DNA of 27,774 bases, taken from contig DATMLO010000082.1 in assembly GCA_035570495.1 (NCBI GenBank), forward strand, positions 1-27,774, given 5' to 3'. The DNA comes from DATARH01 sp035570495. Its GTDB lineage: Bacteria; Pseudomonadota; Alphaproteobacteria; ATCC43930; CGMCC-115725. This document shows positions 8,954 to 15,727 of the stretch, piece after piece; position 1 is the first letter of the stretch, and each line of letters starts with the position of its first letter. The notes beneath the pieces are model-generated. The model had not been told where the DNA came from. It saw nothing but the letters and a program-made list of their open reading frames with translations, and did no database searches. The position numbers and the translations under genes were made by a program.

Positions 8954-10156
8954 TTAGAGCGTGGCATCGGGCGGCAGGCCCAGTGCGACGCGCCCATACA
9001 TGGCGCCGTTGATGTCCCAATTCAGCACATAATGTGCGTTGGCCGCGTGCACGTCGCGGAACGCGCGCTGCAGCGGGTTCCTCGCATAAATCGCGCCGCC
9101 GCCGGTCGCCGCGAAGAGAATATCGACCGCCTTGGTGCACAGCGTCGCGGCAAACGCGCCGTCGCGGCGATAACGGGCGCGCTCGCCCAAGTCGGGCACG
9201 CGGCCCTCGCTCACCGCGCGCGTCGCCTCGTCGCAATCGCCGAGCATGATCGCGCGCGCCGCATCCGCCAAGGCCGCCGCTTCGGCGACATGCACCTGCA
9301 CGGTATTGAAATCGGCGACATTGCGCCCTGAATAGCTCGACAGCCGGGTGCGCGTCGTCTCGGTGAAATGCTCGATCGCGCCTTGCGCGATGCCAAGCGA
9401 GACGCCGGCGATGCAGAACGCGAAGAGGCTGATCGCCGGCAACTGATAGAGCACCGACGGGTTGACCGCGCTGCCCGGGTTGGGGCCGCCGGCAATCTGG
9501 TCGACCGACAGCGAGCGGTATTCCGGCACAAACACATCCTCGACCACGACATCCTTGCTGCCGGTACCGGCGAGGCCAATGACCTGCCAGGTGTCGATGA
9601 TGGCGTAGTCCTTCGCCGGCAAGAGGAAGATGCGCGGCCCGGCAGCACCGCTTTCCTCGTCCTGCGCGATGCCGCCCATCAAATTCCACGACGCGGCGTC
9701 GACGCCGCTCGAAAACGGCCAGCGCCCGGACAGCTTGTAGCCGCCCTCGACCTTCTGTGCCCGGCCGCGCGGGAAGATCAGCGCCGAGCCGATCAGATTG
9801 TCCGGCGATTGGCCCCAGACCTCGTCCTGCGCCTGTTTTGGCCACATCCCGAACAGCCAGTGATGCGCCGCGAGGTTGGCCAGCACCCAGGCGGTCGAGC
9901 CGTCACCGCGGGCGATCACCGCGACCAGCTCGACCAAATGCCGGAACGGCAGCTCGCTGCCGCCGACGCGCTTTGGCTGCAGCACGCGGAACAGGCCGCT
10001 CTCATGCAGATCGGCAATCGTCTCGTCGGGCAGGCGGCGCAGCTCTTCGGAGCGGGCGGCGCGCTCGCGCAGCACCGGGATCAGCGCCTCGGCGCGCGCC
10101 AAGAGCTCGCCGAAATGCGGCGCGGCTCCGCTGCGACCCATCTTTGCGTCGGGCAT
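8954..10156 (-). CDS. Acyl-CoA dehydrogenase-fold flavin-dependent monooxygenase (HsaA/HpaB-like, group D)
   Basis: A 400-residue protein with the acyl-CoA dehydrogenase fold. The N-terminal helical domain carries RLPDETIADLHESGLFRVLQPKRVGG, the middle beta-domain GGYKLSGRWPFSSGVDAASW and WQVIGLAGTGSKDVVVEDVFVP, and the C-terminal domain ends RDVHAANAHYVLNWDINGAMYGRVALGL. That ending (His in an R-D-x-H-A-x-x-A-H segment) and the neighbouring flavin reductase point to the monooxygenase branch (HsaA, HpaB, DszC types) rather than a true dehydrogenase. It would hydroxylate an aromatic, steroid-ring or sulfur-containing substrate with reduced flavin and oxygen; which one is unknown. ATG 10156 follows AAAGGAAA. 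First gene of the minus-strand catabolic run. Confidence 0.92.
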   Translation of the reverse strand: MPDAKMGRSGAAPHFGELLARAEALIPVLRERAARSEELRRLPDETIADLHESGLFRVLQPKRVGGSELPFRHLVELVAVIARGDGSTAWVLANLAAHHWLFGMWPKQAQDEVWGQSPDNLIGSALIFPRGRAQKVEGGYKLSGRWPFSSGVDAASWNLMGGIAQDEESGAAGPRIFLLPAKDYAIIDTWQVIGLAGTGSKDVVVEDVFVPEYRSLSVDQIAGGPNPGSAVNPSVLYQLPAISLFAFCIAGVSLGIAQGAIEHFTETTRTRLSSYSGRNVADFNTVQVHVAEAAALADAARAIMLGDCDEATRAVSEGRVPDLGERARYRRDGAFAATLCTKAVDILFAATGGGAIYARNPLQRAFRDVHAANAHYVLNWDINGAMYGRVALGLPPDATL

Positions 10157-10243
10157 CGCGCGTTTCCTTTCGCTAGGACCTTCCTCCCGCGCTGGCAGTC
10201 TACTCGCTGCCACGCCGATGACAAAACCGCGTCCTTGCATTGC

Positions 10244-10332
10244 TGTCATTGCGAGGAGCGCGGCGACGAAGCAATCTCGTGCAATGAAGAGCCGAGGCGG
10301 ATCGAGATTGCGTCGCTCCGCTCGCAATGACA
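10244..10332. repeat. Imperfect inverted repeat of the TCATTGCGAGGAGCG family
   Basis: TGTCATTGCGAGGAGCG at the left end is mirrored by CGCTCCGCTCGCAATGACA at the right, and internal arms GAAGCAATCTCG / CGAGATTGCGTC also pair. The 89-bp unit resembles a non-coding repeat I know from many alphaproteobacterial genomes. It fills most of the gap between the divergent monooxygenase and barrel-protein starts, so promoters for both must flank or overlap it. Confidence 0.8.
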
Positions 10333-10346
10333 GTGAGGGAAACGCC

Positions 10347-10871
10347 GTGATCTACATGGTCGAAATGGATATGCGGCTCGACGACCGCGAGGCCGAGTGG
10401 CACGACTGGTACATCGCGCACATCAAGGTGCTGCTGACCGTGCCCGGCTTTCGCGCGTCGCAGCGCTTCCAATCGCTCCTGCCCTGCCCGGCGCCCTATC
10501 TGGCGCTGCACCACGTCGATAGCGGCGCGATCTTCGAAAGCCCGGAATACCGCTCGCGCGGCGGGCCGGGCTCGACTGGTGATTGGCGCGCCCGGCACTC
10601 GAACTGGCGGCGCAACCTGCTCGAGGGCTTCAATGAGCCTCCCGAAGTATTGTTCGGTAGCTATTTGCTGCGCCTCGAAGACGCGCGTGACTTGACGCTT
10701 CCTGTCGCCAAGCGGCTGGACTGGACCGAGGTCGTCGGCCTCGATTGGGACGCCGGTGTGTTCGGCTTCGCCGTGATCGATGACCCGGCTCCCTTTCTCG
10801 ACCTCGCCCACCACGACGAGCGCGTCCGCCTCTATCGCCCGATCAGCGAAAAGCTGCACGAAAGCGGCTAG
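10347..10871 (+). CDS. Hypothetical protein, possible dimeric alpha/beta-barrel (EthD-like) protein
   Basis: A 174-residue cytoplasmic protein I cannot place in a named family. It opens MIYMVEMDMRLDDREAEWHDWYIAH, and the strand-then-W-x-x-W-Y-x-x-H pattern, followed by VPGFRASQRFQSL and YLALHHVDS, is what small ferredoxin-like dimeric barrels (EthD, NIPSNAP, antibiotic monooxygenase types) look like. The second half (WRRNLLEGFNEPPEVLFGSYLLRLED, ending YRPISEKLHESG) may be a repeat of the fold but is more diverged. GTG 10347 follows GAGGGA with six bases between; ATG 10356 is the alternative. The hydrolase gene starts two bases after its stop, so the two are surely co-translated. Confidence 0.8.
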   Translation: MIYMVEMDMRLDDREAEWHDWYIAHIKVLLTVPGFRASQRFQSLLPCPAPYLALHHVDSGAIFESPEYRSRGGPGSTGDWRARHSNWRRNLLEGFNEPPEVLFGSYLLRLEDARDLTLPVAKRLDWTEVVGLDWDAGVFGFAVIDDPAPFLDLAHHDERVRLYRPISEKLHESG

Positions 10872-10873
10872 CC

Positions 10874-11890
10874 GTGCGGCTCGGCATTACCATTGCCGGC
10901 GCGGTGCTGTTGGCCATCGGCGCCGCTGCTGCCGAGGAGGGCCCGGCCTCACCTCCGGTCGCGGCAGTGGTCGACGGCCGCCTTGCGATCGGTGAGGCAC
11001 AGCTTCCGGTCTTCGTCTCGCAGGATTGGTCGCGGCCGCTGCCCGGCATCCGCCGCGTCGTGATCGTCGTTCACGGGTACAACCGCAACGCGGCCGATTA
11101 CGCGCGCAACATGCTGGCGCTCGACCCGCCGACGGATACGCTGGTCATGGCGCCGCAATTCCTCGACTCTGACGATGTCGCCGCGCATCACCTGCCCGAG
11201 GCGGTCCTGCGCTGGGACCGCGAAGACTGGCTCGACGGCAATCCAGCTCTTGGGCCCATGCCGCGCAGCGCCTTTGATGGGTTCGACGCACTTCTCGCGA
11301 AATTGACCGATCGCGCGACCTTCCCGAATTTGTCGCGGATCGTGCTCGCCGGATTTTCCGCCGGTGGTCAGGTCGTGCAGCGCTACGCGGAGGTCGGGAA
11401 GGGCGAAGACGCCATCCCCTTGCGTTATGTCGTCGGCAGCCCCGGCACTTACGCCTATTTCGGCGACGAGCGGCCGCGGTCCGACGGAACGGTCGGCGCC
11501 TTCGCCAACGCCGCCCAGTGTCCCGATTACAACCGCTGGAAATTTGGTTTTGCCGGCGGTCTGCCGCCCTACGTCGCCGCCGCCACGATAGAGGCTGTGC
11601 GAGCGCTCGAACGGCGCTATGTCACGCGAGAGGTCGTCTACCTCGTGGGCGGCGACGACACCGATCCGAACCATCGGTTGCTCAACAAGACCTGCGCCGC
11701 CGAGGCGCAAGGACCGACCCGGCTGACGCGCATGCAGTTCTTCCTGGCCGATATGAAGCAGCGCGACGGCGAGGCCCTCAGGCAGCCCATGTGGGTCATC
11801 CCCGGCGCGGCGCATAACGAGGCGCAGGTTTTCGGCTCGCCCTGCGGCCGCGCGGCGCTGTTCGGCGACGCCGTCTGCTCGAAAAATTGA
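10874..11890 (+). CDS. Secreted alpha/beta hydrolase
   Basis: A 338-residue exported hydrolase. The signal peptide is short and plain: MRLGITIAGAVLLAIGAAAA, then EEGPASPP. The fold is marked by VVIVVHGYNRNAADY (oxyanion loop at residues 67-68), the nucleophile Ser162 in LAGFSAGGQVVQRY, an Asp at 261-262 in LVGGDDTDPNH, and His314 in PGAAHNEAQVF. Four or more cysteines (CPDY, NKTCAAE, GSPCGR, AVCSKN) could form disulfides in the periplasm. Start GTG 10874 lies two bases after the previous stop. The substrate is unknown; the layout resembles periplasmic esterases and depolymerase-like enzymes. The 240-bp gap that follows carries the phased CTGTT array. Confidence 0.88.
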   Translation: MRLGITIAGAVLLAIGAAAAEEGPASPPVAAVVDGRLAIGEAQLPVFVSQDWSRPLPGIRRVVIVVHGYNRNAADYARNMLALDPPTDTLVMAPQFLDSDDVAAHHLPEAVLRWDREDWLDGNPALGPMPRSAFDGFDALLAKLTDRATFPNLSRIVLAGFSAGGQVVQRYAEVGKGEDAIPLRYVVGSPGTYAYFGDERPRSDGTVGAFANAAQCPDYNRWKFGFAGGLPPYVAAATIEAVRALERRYVTREVVYLVGGDDTDPNHRLLNKTCAAEAQGPTRLTRMQFFLADMKQRDGEALRQPMWVIPGAAHNEAQVFGSPCGRAALFGDAVCSKN

Positions 11891-12007
11891 TCACCCCCCT
11901 TGATCTGGAACATATCATGAACATATGACGAGAGCGCATAAATGCCGGCGTAGCTTCTACCGATGGTCCTCGCTTTGCTGTTTCACCTCACGGCTTGTTG
12001 TTTCGCC

Positions 12008-12060
12008 GCTGTTTTCTCGCTGTTATCCGGCTGTTATTGTCGCTGTTTCCGTGCTGTCTC
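12008..12060 (+). promoter_or_regulatory. Phased direct repeats of GCTGTT, Pho-box-like operator array
   Basis: GCTGTT starts at 12008, 12019, 12030 and 12042, and GCTGTC at 12053, giving spacings of 11, 11, 12 and 11 bp. Written as 7+4 units these read CTGTTTT, CTGTTAT, CTGTTAT, CTGTTTC and CTGTCTC, each followed by about four bases. That is the layout of the Pho box (CTGTCAT plus 4 bp, 11-bp period) bound by PhoB and similar OmpR-family regulators. A further GCTGTT is at 11977 and a GTTGTTT at 11997. A possible -10 element, GATAAA, is at 12067-12072, at Pho-promoter distance. The period is not a multiple of three, so this is not protein repeat. Its target would be the amidohydrolase. The regulator identity is inferred. 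Confidence 0.5.
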
Positions 12061-12130
12061 GCGGCAGATAAATGACGTAAATTCAATATCTTATACTGGA
12101 AACCGGATTTCATCGAACGGCGGAGCGCTC

Positions 12131-13120
12131 ATGATCATCGACACCCATGCCCATGTTGTGCCAGGGACCCTGCTCGACGCGCTGCGCAGCGAAAAGCGCC
12201 TGTTTCCCTCGGTGACGCTGCATGACGCCGCGGCGCCGCGCATGGAATTCAACGCTGCCGGGCCGGGCCGGCCGATCCAGCCGCGCCTGCATGACCTCGC
12301 CCAGCGCAAGGAGTGGCTCGCCAAGGCGCGGGTCGACCATCAACTGGTCGGCGGCTGGACCGATGTTTACGGCTACGACCTGCCGCCCGAGGAGGGCGCC
12401 GACTGGGCGCGCTTCTACAACGAACACATGGCGAAGGACGCCGCTTCGCTCAATCAGCTCTCCGCCCTCGCCACCGTACCCCTGCAAGACGGTAAGCTCG
12501 CCGCGAAAGTGCTCGAAGAGGCGCTCGACGCCGGGTTCCATGGCGCGATGATCGCGACGCAGCCTAAAGGCATCGGTGGCAATCTCGACGACCCCTCGCT
12601 CGATCCGTTCTGGGAAGTCGCCTCGGCGCGCAACGCCGGCATCTTCCTCCACCCGCATTACATCTGCAGCGACGACCGGCTTGACGGCTACGACCTGGTC
12701 AACGCAGTCGGCCGCCTCGCCGACACGACGATCGCCGTCGCGCGACTCTTGTTCTCGGGCCACCTGACCCGCTTTCCCGGCGTGAACCTGCTGCTATCCC
12801 ATGCCGGCGGCGCGCTGCCCTACGCACTCGGCCGCCTCAAGCGCAACAAGGCGATCCATCCCGAACTCGCCGACCCGGACGAGAATTTCCGCCGGCTCTA
12901 TTTCGACACGGTGCTGTTCGAGCCGCTGGCGCTGCGCTTCCTGTGCGATCTGGTCGGCGCCGACCGGGTCATGCTCGGCTCGGACTACCCGTTCGGCATC
13001 GGCGATCTCGAGCCGCGCAATGTCGTCGACCGCACCCAGCTCACCACCGCCGAGCGCGAGGCGATACTCGGCGCCACCGCGGCGCGCATCTTCCATGTCG
13101 ACTGCGCTTGCGGCGGGTAA
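12131..13120 (+). CDS. Amidohydrolase family protein (ACMSD/Amidohydro_2-like)
   Basis: A 329-residue metal-dependent TIM-barrel enzyme of the amidohydrolase-2 branch, which includes aminocarboxymuconate semialdehyde decarboxylase and several aromatic-acid decarboxylases and hydrolases. Metal ligands are recognisable: His in MIIDTHAHVVP, His in AGIFLHPHYIC, His in LLSHAGGALPY, and the barrel-end Asp in MLGSDYPFGIGD. The C-terminus TAAREAILG-like segment (TTAEREAILGATAARIFHVD) is the family norm. ATG 12131 is the right start: GGCGGAG precedes it, and the upstream in-frame extension to 11963 is low-complexity Leu/Cys/Phe sequence over the CTGTT array. Whether it is a decarboxylase or a hydrolase cannot be settled here. 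The convergent Lrp gene ends 7 bases beyond its stop. Confidence 0.93.
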   Translation: MIIDTHAHVVPGTLLDALRSEKRLFPSVTLHDAAAPRMEFNAAGPGRPIQPRLHDLAQRKEWLAKARVDHQLVGGWTDVYGYDLPPEEGADWARFYNEHMAKDAASLNQLSALATVPLQDGKLAAKVLEEALDAGFHGAMIATQPKGIGGNLDDPSLDPFWEVASARNAGIFLHPHYICSDDRLDGYDLVNAVGRLADTTIAVARLLFSGHLTRFPGVNLLLSHAGGALPYALGRLKRNKAIHPELADPDENFRRLYFDTVLFEPLALRFLCDLVGADRVMLGSDYPFGIGDLEPRNVVDRTQLTTAEREAILGATAARIFHVDCACGG

Positions 13121-13127
13121 GGCAGCG

Positions 13128-13598
13128 TCACAGCGGGTCGCCGAGCCGTGGCAACTCGTGGCGCACCCGCGCCTCGTAGATGATCGACGTTTCGACACGG
13201 GTTACCGCCGGGCGGTTGGTGAACCGGTCGAGCACCAGATCCTTCAAATGCGTCATGTCGCGCGCGACGACATGCACGACGAAATCGTGCGAGCCGGTCA
13301 CAAGAAACGCAAAACGCACCTCGGGAATTTCGACGACCTCATCGAGAAAGCGGTCGACGACACCGCGCTCATGCTTCGAGGTCTCGACAAAGAGCAGCGC
13401 CTCGAGCCCCACCCCCATCGCCTTTGGCGCGACATCGGCGTGCGAGCCGCGCAGCACGCCTTCCTGCCGCAGCCGGCGCAGCCGCTCATGCGCGCTTGAC
13501 GGCGCCAAGCCGATCGCCGCGGCGATCTCCTTGTTCGACAGGCTCGCATCGTTCTGCAATAGACGCAGGATGCCGAAATCTGTTCGGTCGAGCAGCAC
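13128..13598 (-). CDS. Lrp/AsnC family transcriptional regulator
   Basis: A 156-residue one-domain-plus-sensor regulator. The winged helix-turn-helix occupies about residues 1-60 (MLLDRTDFGILRLLQNDASLSNKEIAAAIGL, then SSAHERLRRLRQEGVLRG). The RAM/AsnC_trans_reg ligand-binding domain follows (about 65-145) with VTGSHDFVVHVVARDMTHLKDLVLDRF and VTRVETSIIYE. Such proteins form dimers to octamers and respond to amino acids or other small ligands. Start GTG 13598 has GGAG eight bases upstream. It diverges from the methyltransferase at 13712 across an AT-rich spacer holding several palindromes, the classic autoregulating arrangement. The ligand is unknown; the methyltransferase and itself are the likely targets. 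Confidence 0.95.
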   Translation of the reverse strand: MLLDRTDFGILRLLQNDASLSNKEIAAAIGLAPSSAHERLRRLRQEGVLRGSHADVAPKAMGVGLEALLFVETSKHERGVVDRFLDEVVEIPEVRFAFLVTGSHDFVVHVVARDMTHLKDLVLDRFTNRPAVTRVETSIIYEARVRHELPRLGDPL

Positions 13599-13613
13599 TA
13601 AGCACTCTCCATG

Positions 13614-13644
13614 TCGAATTTAATTCGATAGAAAATATACTATC
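13614..13644. promoter_or_regulatory. Overlapping palindromes in the Lrp/methyltransferase promoter, candidate operators
   Basis: A perfect 15-bp palindrome TCGAATT-T-AATTCGA (13614-13628) has the size of an Lrp-family half-turn site. It runs directly into GATAG-AAAATATA-CTATC (13627-13644), whose TAG...CTA ends with an AT-rich core match the general form of the E. coli Lrp consensus (YAG-N9-CTR), with one base fewer. Both lie between the divergent starts at 13598 and 13712. Binding by the adjacent regulator is inferred from position and symmetry. Confidence 0.6.
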
Positions 13645-13665
13645 TCGTCGTATATCCTACATCTT

Positions 13666-13677
13666 GTCCAATAGGAC
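13666..13677. promoter_or_regulatory. Third short dyad, GTCC-AATA-GGAC
   Basis: A perfect 4-bp-arm dyad 35 bases before the methyltransferase ATG, downstream of the two larger palindromes. It differs in sequence from them, so it could be a separate operator or chance. The AT-rich stretch TTATTCAAAATCG (13682-13694) just after it may hold part of the promoter. Confidence 0.3.
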
Positions 13678-13711
13678 GTAAATTATTCAAAATCGAACAT
13701 TGGAGGCGAAC

Positions 13712-14764
13712 ATGGTCGACATGGACAGGCTACATCAATTCGTCGGTCAGATGCTGGGCGATCTAGGCGGCGCGGCGAGCGTTGCGCTGGTGCATATCGG
13801 CGACCAGCTCGGTCTCTACAAAACGCTGCACGAGAAGGGGCCGATGACCGTCGCCGAGCTGGCGAGCGCGGCCGGCGTTCATCAGCGCTATCTGCGCGAA
13901 TGGCTGTCGCATCAGGCGGCCTCGCATTATCTCGCCTACGACCCGGCGACGCAGAAATTCTCGCTACCGCCCGAGCAGGCGATGGTGTTCGCGGTCGAGG
14001 ACAGCCCAGTCTATCTGGTCGGCGCATTCGAAACGATGGCCGCCGTGCTGGGCAACCAAGAGAAGGTGAAGCCCGCGTTCAAGACCGGCGCCGGTGTCGC
14101 ATGGGGCGACCAGACGACTTGCATGTTCTGTGCGGTGGCGCGCTTTTTCCGCCCCGGCTACCAAAATCACCTCGTCGGCTCCTGGCTGCCGGCGCTAGAT
14201 GGCGTGGTCGCCAAGCTCGAAAAGGGCGCCAAGGTCGCCGATGTCGGCTGCGGCCACGGCTGGTCGACCGTGTTCATGGCAAAGGCGTTCCCCAATTCGG
14301 AATTCGTCGGCTACGACTTCCATCCCGGCTCGATCGCCGACGCGACCAAGCATGCCGGCGAGCACGGTGCAACAAATGTCCGCTTCGAGGTCGGCAGCGC
14401 CAAGGACTACGCCGCGAGCGACCTCGACCTCGTCACCTTCTTCGATTGCCTGCACGACATGGGCGATCCGGCCGGCGCCGCGGCGCATGTGCACAAATCG
14501 CTGAAGCCAAACGGCTCGTGGATGATCGTCGAGCCGATCGCCGGCGACCGGCTGGAAGACAACCTCAACCCGGTCGGGCGGCTTTACTACGCGGCGTCGA
14601 CGATGATCTGCGTGCCGACCTCGCTGGCGCAGGAGGTCGGCGCCGCGCTTGGCGCGCAGGCTGGCGAGGCGAAGCTACGCGAGGTCATCACCGCCGGCGG
14701 CTTCAGTTCGGTGCGCCGGGCGACCGAGACGCCGTTCAACATGGTCCTCGAGGCCCGACCCTAG
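13712..14764 (+). CDS. Class I SAM-dependent methyltransferase with N-terminal winged-helix domain
   Basis: A 350-residue methyltransferase. Residues about 10-90 form an O-methyltransferase-like dimerisation winged helix (GLYKTLHEKGPMTVAELASAAGVHQRYLREWL). Residues 160-340 are the Rossmann-like domain with motif I VADVGCGHGWST (175-186), acidic motif II in FVGYDFHP, and motif IV region DLVTFFDCLHDMGDP. This architecture occurs in small-molecule methyltransferases such as the Rv2258c type; the substrate is unknown. ATG 13712 follows GGAGG at 13702-13706. It is divergent from the Lrp regulator and probably controlled by it. Its stop shares a CTAG with the stop of the convergent binding-protein gene. 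Confidence 0.92.
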   Translation: MVDMDRLHQFVGQMLGDLGGAASVALVHIGDQLGLYKTLHEKGPMTVAELASAAGVHQRYLREWLSHQAASHYLAYDPATQKFSLPPEQAMVFAVEDSPVYLVGAFETMAAVLGNQEKVKPAFKTGAGVAWGDQTTCMFCAVARFFRPGYQNHLVGSWLPALDGVVAKLEKGAKVADVGCGHGWSTVFMAKAFPNSEFVGYDFHPGSIADATKHAGEHGATNVRFEVGSAKDYAASDLDLVTFFDCLHDMGDPAGAAAHVHKSLKPNGSWMIVEPIAGDRLEDNLNPVGRLYYAASTMICVPTSLAQEVGAALGAQAGEAKLREVITAGGFSSVRRATETPFNMVLEARP

Positions 14765-15669
14765 CTCGCGCGAACGGCCTCGTCCGCCAGGGTGTTGTCG
14801 GCGCAATCGGCGAACGGCGCAGAGCGTGCGAGAAAACCGCTGGCGAGCAGCGCGCGTTGCAGCCGGTCGAACCCCTCCTGCGACAGGACGGGATTGCTGG
14901 CCCACACGCCCTGCGCCTTGTAGCGGGTCAGCGCGCCCGCCAGCACGCCGCGGTCGAGATCGGGGAAATAATCGCCGGCGATCAGCTCGGCGAGGGCCGC
15001 CGGCGGGTTCGCCTCGACCCAGCGCTGCGTCTTGTGGATCGCCCGCACCATGCGGCGGAACGGCTCTGGGTCGTCGTCAAGACCGCGACGGGTCGTCGCG
15101 AACACCGTATAGGCGGTGCGGCCGCGCGCGCTCGCCGGCAGCCAGACATGCGCGCCGCGCCGCACGGCCAATTCGACAAACGGTTCGAACAGCTGCGCCA
15201 CATCGAGCTGGCCGGTGGTGAGCCCAGCGACATTCTCCCCCATGCCGCGGCCGATCACGCGTTCCAGCCGCGCCGGGTCGATCCCGGCTTGGTGCAGGTC
15301 GCCGACCAGGCAGAGCCAGGGCGTCGGCACCTCGCTGACGCTCGCGAAGCGCTTGCCGAGCAGGTCGGCGAGCCGGAAGCCGGGGTTGGGCGTGCCGCCG
15401 ACCAGCGAGAACGGATCGCGGCATACCACCTCGGCAAAGGCGGTGAGCGGCGATGCCGGGTCCTGCTCATGCATCTTCATGATGCGGATGGGGCCCATCC
15501 ACATCGCCTCCGCCTCGCCGGCGACAAGCGCCGCTTCGGCCTTGCCCGGCCCGGGCGATGGCAGCAGCTCGACCTCGACTCCCTCGTCCTCGTAGGCGCC
15601 CAGCGCATGTGCCGCGTAAAACGGCGCGTAGAGCACAAAGCGGTAATTCTCATAGAGCCTGACACGCAT
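14761..15669 (-). CDS. ABC transporter substrate-binding-like protein (NMT1/THI5, SsuA type) without signal peptide
   Basis: A 302-residue protein of the THI5/SsuA binding-protein fold. Domain I starts immediately (MRVRLYENYRFVLYAPFYAA, then LGAYEDEGVEVELLPSPG), with AALVAGEAEAMWMGP in the position where this family has its D-A-x-x-x-G-x-x-D-A segment. Later come LGKRFASVSEVPTPWLC, the domain II segment GLTTGQLDVAQLFEPFVELAV, and DDDPEPFRRMVRAIHKTQRWVEANP. There is no signal peptide or lipobox, so the protein should stay in the cytoplasm. That suggests a sensor or a THI5-like enzyme rather than a transporter subunit. ATG 15669 has GGAGGGA nearby. No permease or ATPase gene is close. It is divergent from the CoA-transferase at 15728, 58 bases apart. 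Confidence 0.85.
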   Translation of the reverse strand: MRVRLYENYRFVLYAPFYAAHALGAYEDEGVEVELLPSPGPGKAEAALVAGEAEAMWMGPIRIMKMHEQDPASPLTAFAEVVCRDPFSLVGGTPNPGFRLADLLGKRFASVSEVPTPWLCLVGDLHQAGIDPARLERVIGRGMGENVAGLTTGQLDVAQLFEPFVELAVRRGAHVWLPASARGRTAYTVFATTRRGLDDDPEPFRRMVRAIHKTQRWVEANPPAALAELIAGDYFPDLDRGVLAGALTRYKAQGVWASNPVLSQEGFDRLQRALLASGFLARSAPFADCADNTLADEAVRAS

Positions 15670-15727
15670 GGCATCCCTCCGCCGGCTCCGCTATCGTTAG
15701 CACACGACGACCCGAGGGAGCCAAGCC

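Noticed and set aside
9368..10330. 320-residue plus-strand frame opposite the monooxygenase
   Set aside because: Antisense shadow; the minus-strand protein has full family features.
11963..12130. N-terminal extension of the amidohydrolase to an upstream start
   Set aside because: Low-complexity Leu/Phe/Cys sequence over the phased CTGTT array; the 12131 ATG has a ribosome site and the family's MIIDTHAH start.
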